Shown piece after piece: positions 13,951 through 22,256 of a stretch of 22,662 bases of DNA. Positions within the stretch are counted from its first letter, which is position 1, and each line of letters starts with the position of its first letter. Source of the stretch: a virus; IMG/VR virus record IMGVR_UViG_3300046003_007575, positions 1 to 22,662 of that record; one strand, given 5' to 3'. The position numbers were made by a program, and so were the translations under genes. The notes below the pieces were generated by a model. It was not told the DNA's origin, ran no database searches, and worked only from the letters and a program-made list of their open reading frames with translations.

Positions 13951-15117
13951 ATGGCTAATTCACAATTATGGGCAGGAACTGCTACCTTTACTCAAGGTAC
14001 TTCAACTCCATTTGGATTTTATGACAATGATTACCAATTCCAGGTAGATGCTGTGAAGGTAGCAAAATTTTGTGCTACTCGTTTAGGATATCCTTCAATG
14101 GATGTTGAAATGGATGGTAACCAATTCTTTGCCTGTTTTGAAGCTGCTGTAACAACCTACGGAAACGAAGTTTACTTATATCAAATTAGAAATAATTTCT
14201 TATCATTAGAAGCTAACCCAAACGATATACCTTTAAATAACTCAGTTATAACTCCTAACTTAGGTAATTTAATTAGAATTGCTCAAAACTATGGTACTGA
14301 AGCAGGTGTAGGAGGTAATGTAGCTTACTATACAGGTTCATTCCGTATGACAGCGGGTCTTCAGGATTACGACTTAGCAGCTTGGGCTTCATCTTCTGGA
14401 GTAATATCAGGAAATGATTCAATTGAGATAAAAACAGTATTTTATGAAAATGCTCCTGCTATTGTAAGATACTTTGACCCATACGCAGGAACAGGATACG
14501 GATCACAACAATTGTTAGATGCATTTGGATTTGGTAATAAATCTCCGGCTATTAACTTTATGTTAATGCCATTAAACTATGATATAGCTACAATTCAAGC
14601 AATTGAATTGAATGATCAAATTAGAAGAAGTGCATTCTCATTTAATATTGTAAATAATAAATTAAAAATATTCCCTATCCCAACATCAGATAGAATGATA
14701 TTTTTTGAATACATTAAAGTATCAGAAAGAGATAGCGTAATAGCTTCTCATGGAGCAGGCTCAGGAGACAATTTAATTACTGATATTTCAAATGTACCTT
14801 ATGAAAACCCTACTTACTCAAATGTAAATGCTCCTGGTAGATATTGGATATTTGAATATACATTAGCATTAGCGGCTGAAACATTAGGACTTATTAGGGG
14901 TAAATACACTCAAGTACCTATACCGGGTGCGGAAGTAACGTTAAATCAGGCAGATTTATTAAATAAATCTAGAGAATTACAAGTCGCGTTAATTGAAAAA
15001 TTACGCACTGATTTAGACGAGGCTTCACGTAAAAATCAATTAGAAAGGAAAAAAGCTGAAAATGATGCTATGCAATCTACCTTATTAAATGTGCCAATGA
15101 CAATTTTTATAGGATAA
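13951..15117 (+). CDS. 13: Neck protein (T4 gp13-like)
   Basis: A 388-residue virion protein that I match to the gp13-type neck proteins, which close the filled head below the portal and dock the tail; T4 gp13 is 309 residues. Supporting segments: YDNDYQFQVDAVKVAKFCATRLGYP at 24-48 followed by FFACFEAAVTTYGNEVY at 59-75, a pattern I recall for gp13 homologues in marine T4-like phages; a beta-rich middle with FFEYIKVSERDSV; and a helical C-terminus (YWIFEYTLALAAETLGLIRGKY, then NKSRELQVALIEKLRTDLDEASRK). No catalytic motif is visible. The next two genes follow with 1-nt spacing or overlap and look like gp14 and gp15, which supports the assignment. In T4 these genes lie upstream of the terminase, so the order is permuted. 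Confidence 0.75.
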   Translation: MANSQLWAGTATFTQGTSTPFGFYDNDYQFQVDAVKVAKFCATRLGYPSMDVEMDGNQFFACFEAAVTTYGNEVYLYQIRNNFLSLEANPNDIPLNNSVITPNLGNLIRIAQNYGTEAGVGGNVAYYTGSFRMTAGLQDYDLAAWASSSGVISGNDSIEIKTVFYENAPAIVRYFDPYAGTGYGSQQLLDAFGFGNKSPAINFMLMPLNYDIATIQAIELNDQIRRSAFSFNIVNNKLKIFPIPTSDRMIFFEYIKVSERDSVIASHGAGSGDNLITDISNVPYENPTYSNVNAPGRYWIFEYTLALAAETLGLIRGKYTQVPIPGAEVTLNQADLLNKSRELQVALIEKLRTDLDEASRKNQLERKKAENDAMQSTLLNVPMTIFIG

Positions 15118-15118
15118 T

Positions 15119-15616
15119 ATGGCTTACTTTGGACGCTCTCGTGATATCGATATGTTTCATAACGTTAACAAGGAATTGTTAGGACAAGTTATTGAACAAA
15201 AAGTAGGATATTATCAAGTAATTTTAGATGAAACACCATCAAACATGTATGGTGAAAATTTAAATAAAAGATTCACAGGTCCTGTTTTAATAAACTGTTT
15301 ACTAGAAAGAGGTGATACCGCTCCTGTAACTGAAGACTTTGGAATGGATTTCACAAGAAATTTAAATGTAAGATTCTTAAAATATCATTTACAAGCAGCC
15401 AATGTTGAACCTTCAGTAGGTGATATCATTTTATGGAACGAAGATTATTACGAGGTTAATAATGTAAACGAAAATCAATTAATAGTAGGAAAAGATCCTG
15501 ACTATGCTTATACAAGTGAAAACGGAGTACCTGATGCTGGTAAAAGTTTATCAATAACATTAGAATGCTTCTACACTCGCCCAGAACGTGTTGGATTAAG
15601 AGAAAATAGATTATAA
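15119..15616 (+). CDS. Probable neck/head-closure protein (gp14-like)
   Basis: A 165-residue protein starting 1 nt after the gp13-like gene. It has a short helical N-terminus (NVNKELLGQVIEQKVGYYQVIL) and a beta-rich body: MYGENLNKRFTGPVLINCLLERGD at about 43-66, DFGMDFTRNLNVRFLKYHL, then PSVGDIILWNEDYYEVNNV and a final strand ITLECFYTRPERVGL. The YGE...F segment, the 'P-x-GD-x-I ... EDYYEV' strand pair and the position between gp13-like and gp15-like genes suggest a gp14-type neck protein, although T4 gp14 is longer (256 residues). A head-tail connector of another fold is the alternative. Overlaps the next gene by 1 nt. Confidence 0.6.
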   Translation: MAYFGRSRDIDMFHNVNKELLGQVIEQKVGYYQVILDETPSNMYGENLNKRFTGPVLINCLLERGDTAPVTEDFGMDFTRNLNVRFLKYHLQAANVEPSVGDIILWNEDYYEVNNVNENQLIVGKDPDYAYTSENGVPDAGKSLSITLECFYTRPERVGLRENRL

Positions 15617-16488
15617 TGGAAAAACCAAGACCATTAAATAAACGTGAATTTTTAACTACTCTTTCAGAACCTTATGTGGAACCTGAAAGAGAGATACAAC
15701 CTTATTCTAATCCTAATTCAACCTATTCAATTGATGTACAACCAGGTCAACCTGAATTTAATAGAGCATTTGAAGTATCATTAAAGGATGATGATACTCA
15801 ATTAATTAATATTGGGTTAGAAGACCATGATGATGCTATTTTGTATTACCTAGAAAATGTAATAAAACCTACGGTAACTCAAAACGATAGACAAATAACA
15901 GTTCCAATTATATATGGTTCGCCGGAAAGATGGAAATCGATTCAAGCCGACGGGTTTTATCGTGATAAAAACGGTAAAACAATGGTTCCTTTAATCATGT
16001 TTAAGAGAGAATCATTTGAAAAAAATAGAACTTTGGGTAATAAATTAGATGGTAATGTAGTTCATAATGTACAATACTTTGAAAAACAATATTCTCAAAG
16101 AAATGTATACGATAATTTTTCTGTTTTAAGAGGACAAAAACAACAAAAAGAATACATTTTAGGAATAATACCTGATTACATTACTTTAACTTATAAATTA
16201 TCAATTTATACAGATTACGTTCAACAAATGAATAAAATTATAGAAGCATTAGAATTTGCTTCGGATTCATATTGGGGTGATCCTGAAAGATATCAATTTA
16301 GAGCAGTAATAACTTCATTCCCAACCCCGGTTCTATTAGAAAATGCATCGGATAGAGCAAATAGAAGTGAAATTACTTTAACTCTTCAAGGATACATTAT
16401 ACCAGATACAATAAATGTTGCTCAAGCAGGACCAAACCCAAAATCTTACAACGTAACTAAAACAATTTTTACAGAAAAAATAATATAA
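15616..16488 (+). CDS. 15: Tail completion / sheath stabiliser (T4 gp15-like)
   Basis: A 290-residue protein resembling gp15, the ring that caps the finished contractile tail and binds the head neck; T4 gp15 is 272 residues. The similarity pattern runs: RQITVPIIYGSPERWKSI at about 92-109 (T4: strand IRVPITYASKEHF), KTMVPLIMFKR, a central Asn/Gln-rich stretch, then PDYITLTYKLSIYTDYVQQM at about 191-210 (T4: IKMIYELSIFTRYEDDM), NKIIEALEFAS, and RSEITLTLQGYIIP at about 256-269 before the C-terminal tail. The first 50 residues (Pro/Glu-rich) have no clear counterpart. It overlaps the preceding gene by 1 nt and is followed directly by fibre-type genes. Confidence 0.75.
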   Translation: MEKPRPLNKREFLTTLSEPYVEPEREIQPYSNPNSTYSIDVQPGQPEFNRAFEVSLKDDDTQLINIGLEDHDDAILYYLENVIKPTVTQNDRQITVPIIYGSPERWKSIQADGFYRDKNGKTMVPLIMFKRESFEKNRTLGNKLDGNVVHNVQYFEKQYSQRNVYDNFSVLRGQKQQKEYILGIIPDYITLTYKLSIYTDYVQQMNKIIEALEFASDSYWGDPERYQFRAVITSFPTPVLLENASDRANRSEITLTLQGYIIPDTINVAQAGPNPKSYNVTKTIFTEKII

Positions 16489-16489
16489 C

Positions 16490-16879
16490 ATGTCAGCAGG
16501 ATTATATAATTTCACAATAGAACAAGGTACTACAGTAGACTTTAAAATGCAATATAAGGATGTAAGTGGTAGTGCTATAAATTTAACAGGGTATGGAGCA
16601 GCTATGCAAATTAGAAGCAACTATGCTGATAATAATCCTACAACCTATATAACTCTTTCAAGTTCATTAGCTTCTGATGGAACAGGATTAAATATGAATA
16701 GTGCTAGCTCAGGATATATTGGAATTTTTATATCAGCATGTTCATCTTCGGCTTTAAATTTCCCAAATGCTAGATATGATTTAGAAATATTTTCAGGTAG
16801 TGTAGGATCCTGTCCTATAACAACACGTATATTAGAAGGACAAGTTATTTTAAGTAGAGAAACAACAAGACCATTATAA
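16490..16879 (+). CDS. Small beta-rich virion/fibre-associated protein
   Basis: A 129-residue beta-rich protein without signal peptide. The start SAGLYNFTIEQGTTVDFKMQY, then SGSAINLTGYGAAMQIRSNY, resembles N-terminal domains of phage baseplate or fibre proteins that begin with an 'xFxIxQGxT' strand pair followed by 'INLTGYxAxMQIR' (similar in outline to BppU-type N-terminal domains). The rest is Ser/Thr-rich strands ending in RILEGQVILSRETTRPL. It lies between the gp15-like gene and the collagen-like fibre gene, 1 nt from the former and overlapping the latter by 1 nt. A baseplate or fibre-attachment role is likely but not shown. Conserved family membership is from memory. Confidence 0.6.
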   Translation: MSAGLYNFTIEQGTTVDFKMQYKDVSGSAINLTGYGAAMQIRSNYADNNPTTYITLSSSLASDGTGLNMNSASSGYIGIFISACSSSALNFPNARYDLEIFSGSVGSCPITTRILEGQVILSRETTRPL

Positions 16880-17433
16880 TGTCTCAAGTAAATATAACAT
16901 TAAATACTAATACTGTAGAAGTCAATACAACTAATAATCAAATAGTTGTAACTGATCCTACTAATCCAAATGTAGTTAATATAGTACAACCTATTACTAC
17001 AGTAGTAGAAGTAATTACTTCAGGACCACAAGGTCCTCCAGGACCACAAGGGCCACCAGGTCCATCTGGTTCGATTAATACTGGATCTTTGGTAACTACT
17101 TCGTCATTTAATGCTTTTACTTCTTCTTACAACACAGGAAGTTTTACAGGAAGTTTTACTGGTTCTTTATTTGGTACTGCTTTATTTTCAATAAGTTCAT
17201 CAATATCTGTTTCAAGCTCATTTGCTCAACAAGCACAAAGTGCATCTTTTGCAATAAGTTCTTCAATTTCAAATCAAACTAATACCTTAAATGGGTTTAA
17301 TGCAGCCACTGTACAACAAATAAACGAAGGAGAAGTAAATAGTGGTGATTATGCATATATAGTACGAGCTCAAGAATTAGAACAAAGTAAACACACAACC
17401 ATTAATATTTACAATAATTTAAACTTTATATAA
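16879..17433 (+). CDS. Short tail fibre protein with collagen-like and SFTGS repeats
   Basis: A 184-residue fibrous protein. Residues 1-48 are Asn/Thr/Val-rich strands. Residues 49-63 are five collagen-type Gly-X-Y triplets (GPQ GPP GPQ GPP GPS), which in phages mark trimeric rods. Then LVTTSSFNAFTSSYNTGSFTGSFTGSLFGTA repeats at about 71-101, a Ser-rich heptad-like stretch SISSSISVSSSFAQQAQSASF, and a compact C-terminal part (NEGEVNSGDYAYIVRAQELEQ). The middle block is nearly the same in protein as residues about 98-120 of the 1096-residue adhesin downstream, though many codons differ. Likely a trimeric fibre or an adaptor to the adhesin. It overlaps the gene before it by 1 nt. Confidence 0.75.
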   Translation: MSQVNITLNTNTVEVNTTNNQIVVTDPTNPNVVNIVQPITTVVEVITSGPQGPPGPQGPPGPSGSINTGSLVTTSSFNAFTSSYNTGSFTGSFTGSLFGTALFSISSSISVSSSFAQQAQSASFAISSSISNQTNTLNGFNAATVQQINEGEVNSGDYAYIVRAQELEQSKHTTINIYNNLNFI

Positions 17434-17435
17434 AA

Positions 17436-17867
17436 ATGGCAATAAATAGACAACCAATATTCACAGCAATACCTATTTTAATTAGTCTAGGAACACTTCC
17501 TACAGAGAATCAAAATAACACATACAATACAAGTAATGTAACTAATATATACACAGATAATTCAACATACGGTAGCATGATTACTAAAATAACAATAAAT
17601 ACCAATGGAAAAATCGGAGAAACCCCACCATCCCAAAGAATAGATTTGTACGTATACGATGTTATTGGAGATAAACACAATTGTCTTACTTCAAAATATA
17701 TAACAGCAGATGTTGCAATAACACAAGAAACTCCAATACCCTCAGCTATATTTGAATTTACTGAAGGGTTAATATTACCTCCAGGAGGACAATTAGCACT
17801 ATCCTCAACAGCCCCATCACAAGTATCAATAATTATAGAAGGTGGAACATACGATCAACCATCATAA
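17436..17867 (+). CDS. Small beta-rich virion protein of the fibre cluster
   Basis: A 143-residue protein of unknown function, 2 nt after the collagen-like fibre gene and 10 nt before the large adhesin gene. It is Asn/Thr/Ile-rich with alternating hydrophobic residues, so mainly beta: SMITKITINTNGKI at 47-60, RIDLYVYDVIGDKHN at 68-82, PSAIFEFTEGLILPPGGQLALSS at about 102-124, then VSIIIEGGTY at the end. The 'F.F..GL.LPPG..L.LSS' pattern is common in jelly-roll-like domains of phage fibre accessory and capsid-fibre proteins. No signal peptide. Position argues for a baseplate or fibre component. Confidence 0.6.
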   Translation: MAINRQPIFTAIPILISLGTLPTENQNNTYNTSNVTNIYTDNSTYGSMITKITINTNGKIGETPPSQRIDLYVYDVIGDKHNCLTSKYITADVAITQETPIPSAIFEFTEGLILPPGGQLALSSTAPSQVSIIIEGGTYDQPS

Positions 17868-17877
17868 AACAAAATAA

Positions 17878-20800
17878 ATGAATAACGGATTCTACGAATT
17901 TTCAAGAGGTAAACAAGAAACTACATCATCGGTATTTCCATACACGGGTTCTGCACTCATTACAGGTTCGTTAGGAGTAACTGGAAGTATATCTGCAACT
18001 CAAGGATTTACTGGTTCTTTATTTGGTACTTCTAGTTGGGCCAGTAAGTCTATATCAAGTTCATTTAGTACTAGCTCATCTTTTGCTATAAGTTCTTCAA
18101 GATCAGTATCAAGTTCATTTGCAATAAGTGCTTCTTGGGCACCTTCACAAACAATAGACACAAGTTCACTAGTTACAACTTCATCATTTAACTCATTTAC
18201 AAGTAGCTATAACACAGGTAGCTTTACAGGAAGTTTTAGAGGAGATGGAAGTGGTTTAATTAATTTACCAGGACAGAGTATAAATACAAGTTCACTTGCT
18301 ACAACTGGTTCTAACACCTTTATAGGAAATCAAGTAATAACAGGCTCTCTAAACGTAACTCAAGGCATAACAGGATCTTTATTTGGTACTGCAAGTTGGG
18401 CTACTAATGCAATAATAGCTACAACTGCCTTAAACGGAGGAGTAACACAATTACTAGCAGGACCAAATGTAACACTATCACCAACCAATGGTTTAGGACA
18501 AGTAACTATTTCTTCAACATCAGGTGGTGGTGGATTTAATACAGCAACCGGTTCATATGGATCGTTTTATTCTACTCAAACACAAACTAATGTAGCGGGT
18601 ACAGCTCGTTCAATGTCCTTAAATACAACAGACATTACAAACGGAGTATCAGTATCAGGATCAACAAATCCTTTTAACACTTATATTAAAACAGAAAATG
18701 CTGGAGTATATGATATACAATTTTCTGCTCAAGTAGATAAAACAGATTCAGGAACAGATGAAATATGGATATGGCTTAGAAAAAATGGAACAGATCTAAC
18801 AGATACAGCTACATCAATACAATTAACTGGTAATGGGGCTCATTACGTTGCAGCATGGAATTTCTTTGTAAATGCAGCAGCAAATGATTATTTTCAATTA
18901 ATGTGGTATTCACCGGATGCTAACGTACGCTTACACGCAGAACCTGCATTTGGAGTAGTACCAGGTATCCCTTCATTAATAGTAACAGTTAATAGAGTAG
19001 ATCAATTTCTATCAAACACAGGATCGTTCAGTGGTCAATTCTCAGGTTCATTCTCAGGATCATTTACAGGACAGTTTACAGGTTCTTTATTTGGAACTTC
19101 AAGTTGGGCTAATAACGCTATAACTTCTTCATATATACTTAATGCTGTAAGTTCTTCATTTTCTCAAACAGCATCTTATATATTAAATGCAGTTTCAAGT
19201 TCGTTTGCTTTAACAGCTTCTTCAGTAAATATATTAAACCAAAATGTAACAATTACAGGAAGTGCATTTATAAGTACTTCTTTATATTCTCCTATAGTAT
19301 ATGGAGGAGTAAATTCTGGAAATAGTTTAACTTTAAGTTCAACTACTAACGCTACTAAAGGTAATATTGTATTTGGTACTTCAAATTATTCTGAATTAAA
19401 TAATACTTTAGGATTAGGTGTAGCAGCAAACTCACTTGATAGACTATCCATACAAGGTATAGGTAATACATCAGCTACGGATGTTATAAGCGCTGTAAAT
19501 TCTAATGGAAATGTATTATTTAAATCACAAGATAACGGACAGTTATTTATAGGACCAGTCTCATCATCAACTGCTATGGGAACTAATAACGCGTTACTTT
19601 TTATAAGTCAATCTTTAGCAACTGGTAGTACTCATACAACAACAATTTATGGAACTTTAGTAAATCAAAATATCTTCTCCAGATCTAGTAATAATGCAGC
19701 TAGTATGTTTGGTTCTTTTAATCAATATAATTTACAAATAGATCCATCACAAACTGCAACAGGAACGATTTTAGTCGGTAGAAGAGATAATATTAACTTT
19801 ACTGGTTCATCACCAACATCAACAACATATATATTAGCTGACATAATTTTTGGTGGAGGAAGTACTACCCCAATATGGAGAATATCAGCAGCATCAAGTA
19901 GTGCTGTAGCTAATAATAATTCTAATACTGTAAGTTTTGGTCATCAAATATTAATAAGTCAAGGTCTTACATCCAATAGTATTAATGCTGCAGGAGGTGT
20001 TATTATAGGAGGAGGTGGAAATACATTAGGTATGAATGTTGGACCGGGTGTTATTATTGGTACTGGTAATACTTTAACTAACACAGGAGGAGGCACTCAA
20101 TTTGTTATTGGATTAAATAATAATATAAATGGTAATTTTAATTCCGCTATAGGGTATTATAATTCTGCAACTACTACAAATCCTCTAACGGGACCTAATT
20201 TATCAATAGGTACTGGAGTTCAGGGATGGAATTGGGGAATAGGTTTAGCCGGATCTGCAGCAGCATCATCTTCAATAGCTTTACAATTAAAATTAGGTGG
20301 AAATATTGTTAGATATAGAAATACTAATCTTACCCCTGGTAATGGTGTTGGATATCCATTAGGTTTAGGATCTCATTCTAATATGTCTACTTTACTTATT
20401 GGAGGTCTTATTTTATCAATGGAAGGTAGAGGAAGTATTAATAGTGTAAGTGGGGTTGCTCTTGTAACTGGTTCATTATTACAAAACACATCCTTTAATT
20501 TTGGAAATAGCTTTACAGAACCCGGCACCACAATAATAGCTACTACAGGTTCTAATGCTGATTTGAGGTTAACAAATTCTGGATGGGTAAATACAACAGC
20601 AGTTTATGTAGGAACAGTATTTAGTTCTTCATTAGATATAAACAATACTGGTAGTTTATTTATTGATTGGGCTCCAAATACAGATAATGCTCAAAGAATA
20701 GGTACAGGAGGAATCCCTCCTACAGGAAGTAATTATTGGATTTGGAGAAAACCAGATGAATTTAGATTTTCAAAATCTGCAGGTCAAGCTGTATTAAATA

Positions 20801-21168
20801 TAGATACAGCAGGTAAAATAGGTATATGGGCTGATGTTACATCATCATATTCATCTACTACTCAATTATCTGCTATGTTAGATATTAATGTAGGTTCTGT
20901 AGTTAACTCAAATGGTCAAGTATCTGTTAGTGGAAGTAATATATATCCACAAATAAGACTTAGAGGAATGTCAGGTAATCCATCATCTATTTTTACTTTA
21001 GATGGAAGCTTATGGTATTTATCAACAAATAGTAGATTGATGATTAGACAAGGTAGTAATACACGAGAAATAATAACGTCTTCAGGCTCTGTAGGAGCAG
21101 CATCAGCAGCAGCAGGATCTATTGACATAGTAGTAAATAATACAACATATAACGTTTTATATAAATGA
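17878..21168 (+). CDS. Large tail fibre/adhesin with TGS repeats and C1q-like domain
   Basis: A 1096-residue fibrous protein, the probable receptor-binding fibre. The first 220 residues are shaft repeats: GFTGSLFGTSSWA at 43-55, GITGSLFGTASWA at 163-175, with GDGSGL at 122-127 (a common phage-fibre turn). Residues about 222-375 look like a C1q/TNF-type jelly roll (YIKTENAGVYDIQFSAQV, IWIWLRKNGTDL, YVAAWNFFVNAAANDYFQLMW, SLIVTVNRV). The shaft resumes at about 380-450 with SGSFTGQFTGSLFGTSSWA (repeat unit 401-411) and SSYILNAVSSSF repeats. Residues about 705-770 are Gly/Asn/Ile repeats (VIIGGGGNTLG, VIIGTGNTL, SAIGYYN) like the head of YadA-type trimeric adhesins. The C-terminus is polar; no obvious peptidase-type chaperone domain is present. 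Its stop overlaps the next start (ATGA). Confidence 0.85.
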   Translation: MNNGFYEFSRGKQETTSSVFPYTGSALITGSLGVTGSISATQGFTGSLFGTSSWASKSISSSFSTSSSFAISSSRSVSSSFAISASWAPSQTIDTSSLVTTSSFNSFTSSYNTGSFTGSFRGDGSGLINLPGQSINTSSLATTGSNTFIGNQVITGSLNVTQGITGSLFGTASWATNAIIATTALNGGVTQLLAGPNVTLSPTNGLGQVTISSTSGGGGFNTATGSYGSFYSTQTQTNVAGTARSMSLNTTDITNGVSVSGSTNPFNTYIKTENAGVYDIQFSAQVDKTDSGTDEIWIWLRKNGTDLTDTATSIQLTGNGAHYVAAWNFFVNAAANDYFQLMWYSPDANVRLHAEPAFGVVPGIPSLIVTVNRVDQFLSNTGSFSGQFSGSFSGSFTGQFTGSLFGTSSWANNAITSSYILNAVSSSFSQTASYILNAVSSSFALTASSVNILNQNVTITGSAFISTSLYSPIVYGGVNSGNSLTLSSTTNATKGNIVFGTSNYSELNNTLGLGVAANSLDRLSIQGIGNTSATDVISAVNSNGNVLFKSQDNGQLFIGPVSSSTAMGTNNALLFISQSLATGSTHTTTIYGTLVNQNIFSRSSNNAASMFGSFNQYNLQIDPSQTATGTILVGRRDNINFTGSSPTSTTYILADIIFGGGSTTPIWRISAASSSAVANNNSNTVSFGHQILISQGLTSNSINAAGGVIIGGGGNTLGMNVGPGVIIGTGNTLTNTGGGTQFVIGLNNNINGNFNSAIGYYNSATTTNPLTGPNLSIGTGVQGWNWGIGLAGSAAASSSIALQLKLGGNIVRYRNTNLTPGNGVGYPLGLGSHSNMSTLLIGGLILSMEGRGSINSVSGVALVTGSLLQNTSFNFGNSFTEPGTTIIATTGSNADLRLTNSGWVNTTAVYVGTVFSSSLDINNTGSLFIDWAPNTDNAQRIGTGGIPPTGSNYWIWRKPDEFRFSKSAGQAVLNIDTAGKIGIWADVTSSYSSTTQLSAMLDINVGSVVNSNGQVSVSGSNIYPQIRLRGMSGNPSSIFTLDGSLWYLSTNSRLMIRQGSNTREIITSSGSVGAASAAAGSIDIVVNNTTYNVLYK

Positions 21169-21554
21169 TAACAACTATAATAAACAAAGAAATTAGTATT
21201 TTTGATAAATTTGGAAAAATAGAAGTTATTTATCCAAATGGTATTTTAATTGAAAGTAATTTTATAATTATTAATGACTTTTATAAAATAGAGTCAAAGA
21301 TATATGAAAATATTTCTTATACTGACGAAAATAAAGAATTAATAATTTGTAAAGGATCTAATATATCTAATAATTTTCAAGAATACATAAATTTACAAAT
21401 CAATTGGGCATCAACACCTAAAAATTTTGATGTAATAAAAGATAATATTATCGAAACTGTAAATACATATATAATGAACATAATAAAAAATTATTGTTTA
21501 TTACAATCAAATGATCAATATAAACCTGAAAATATTTATCAACAAATAAACTAA
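21165..21554 (+). CDS. Hypothetical protein downstream of adhesin
   Basis: A 129-residue protein of unknown function, Ile/Asn-rich, starting in a 4-nt ATGA overlap with the adhesin stop, so its translation is probably coupled. Residues 1-65 look like strands (SIFDKFGKIEVIYPNGILIESNFII), and 85-115 are helical (KNFDVIKDNIIETVNTYIMNIIKNY). A resemblance to small fibre-cluster proteins is possible because of position: an adhesin chaperone or baseplate hinge would fit, but there is no motif to prove it. Base composition is even more AT-rich than in the head genes. A one-mismatch copy of the late box (ATATTTATC, 21532-21540) lies inside its last codons. Confidence 0.6.
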   Translation: MITTIINKEISIFDKFGKIEVIYPNGILIESNFIIINDFYKIESKIYENISYTDENKELIICKGSNISNNFQEYINLQINWASTPKNFDVIKDNIIETVNTYIMNIIKNYCLLQSNDQYKPENIYQQIN

Positions 21555-21567
21555 ATTAAACCAAGTT

Positions 21568-21969
21568 ATGAAAAAAATTACATTAAAACTTTTAGAAATA
21601 CTAAATCTATATATAGAAATTACAGGAACAAATCCATTAAATAGTATTATTACACATGATCATGATCATGATGTATTATTAAAAGAAAACTTATCAATTT
21701 CAACTAAATTCAAATTATATAAATTAATAACATCTTTAGATAAAGAAATTGATATTTTTATTAAAAATAGAGATGAGCTAGTTAAAAAACACGGAACTAC
21801 AACAGATAAAACAACTTATACTGTTATTCATGTTGATGAATTTAATAAAGAAATTGAAGAATTATTACAATTAGATATAGAGATAGAGTATCATGAGTTA
21901 ATATTATCAGAATTTGAACATATTAAAACTTCAAATATTCAACCAACTTTATACAAAATGTTTTCATAA
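21568..21969 (+). CDS. Hypothetical helical protein with HDHDHD motif
   Basis: A 133-residue, mostly helical protein. Residues 30-35 are His-Asp-His-Asp-His-Asp, a possible metal-binding cluster, encoded by a perfect 16-bp palindrome at 21655-21670. The layout (short N-terminal helix, 'LSISTKFKLYKLITSLDKEIDIF' helix, 'RDELVKKHG' turn, 'FNKEIEELLQLDIEIEYHEL' helix, then a short conserved-looking end) resembles the DUF1617-type small proteins of tailed phages in outline. I hold that only loosely. No signal peptide or membrane segment. It starts 13 nt after the previous gene and is followed by a late-type box. Confidence 0.6.
   Translation: MKKITLKLLEILNLYIEITGTNPLNSIITHDHDHDVLLKENLSISTKFKLYKLITSLDKEIDIFIKNRDELVKKHGTTTDKTTYTVIHVDEFNKEIEELLQLDIEIEYHELILSEFEHIKTSNIQPTLYKMFS
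21655..21670. repeat. 16-bp perfect palindrome inside a gene
   Basis: CATGATCATGATCATG reads the same on both strands. It encodes the His-Asp repeat of the 133-residue protein and contains overlapping GATC sites. Confidence 0.7.
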
Positions 21970-21983
21970 AATTCTAATCGTCT

Positions 21984-21992
21984 ATATTTATA
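21984..21992 (+). promoter_or_regulatory. Candidate late promoter box
   Basis: Exact ATATTTATA in the gap after the HDHDHD gene, ending 13 nt before the ATG at 22006. Confidence 0.55.
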
Positions 21993-22005
21993 ATAAAATA
22001 AAACT

Positions 22006-22248
22006 ATGAAAGAAATAAAATTATCCAAACAAACTGAAATTGATATTGTTATCAAAGAATCAATAAAAATTATTACAGATACCATTCAAATAAAACAATT
22101 AATAGATGATGGAAATTCTGTAAAAGCTGTTATAACTGTTAATGATAAAACTACTATGATAACATTATGGGAAGATCAATCTTATACAAATATAGGTCAA
22201 TGGACAGATAATGATGTTGAAAATAGAATAATAGTATTATTTAGTTAA
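22006..22248 (+). CDS. Small conserved-type phage protein, function unknown
   Basis: An 80-residue protein with an N-terminal helix (IDIVIKESIKIITDTIQIKQLI), two strands (SVKAVITVNDKTTMITLWED), and a C-terminal 'SYTNIGQWTDNDVENRIIVLF' segment. The 'LWE...YT.IG.WTD.DV..RI' ending is of a type I recall from small hypothetical phage proteins, but I cannot name the family or its job. It has a late-type box on each side (21984 and 22257), so it may be a one-gene unit or the first of a series. No signal peptide or membrane segment is present. Confidence 0.6.
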   Translation: MKEIKLSKQTEIDIVIKESIKIITDTIQIKQLIDDGNSVKAVITVNDKTTMITLWEDQSYTNIGQWTDNDVENRIIVLFS

Positions 22249-22256
22249 GTTTTATA

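Noticed and set aside
16378-16887. Two minus-strand frames over the gp15-like and following gene
   Set aside because: Opposite to a tightly overlapped + strand operon; no domain recognised.
19544-19551. TATTTATA inside the adhesin gene
   Set aside because: Lacks the leading A found in all intergenic copies and lies in the middle of a coding frame; probably chance.
20916-21128. Minus-strand frame in the adhesin C-terminus
   Set aside because: Shadow of the adhesin gene; no own signals.
21532-21540. ATATTTATC before the gene at 21568
   Set aside because: One mismatch and located inside the preceding coding sequence; not convincing as a promoter.
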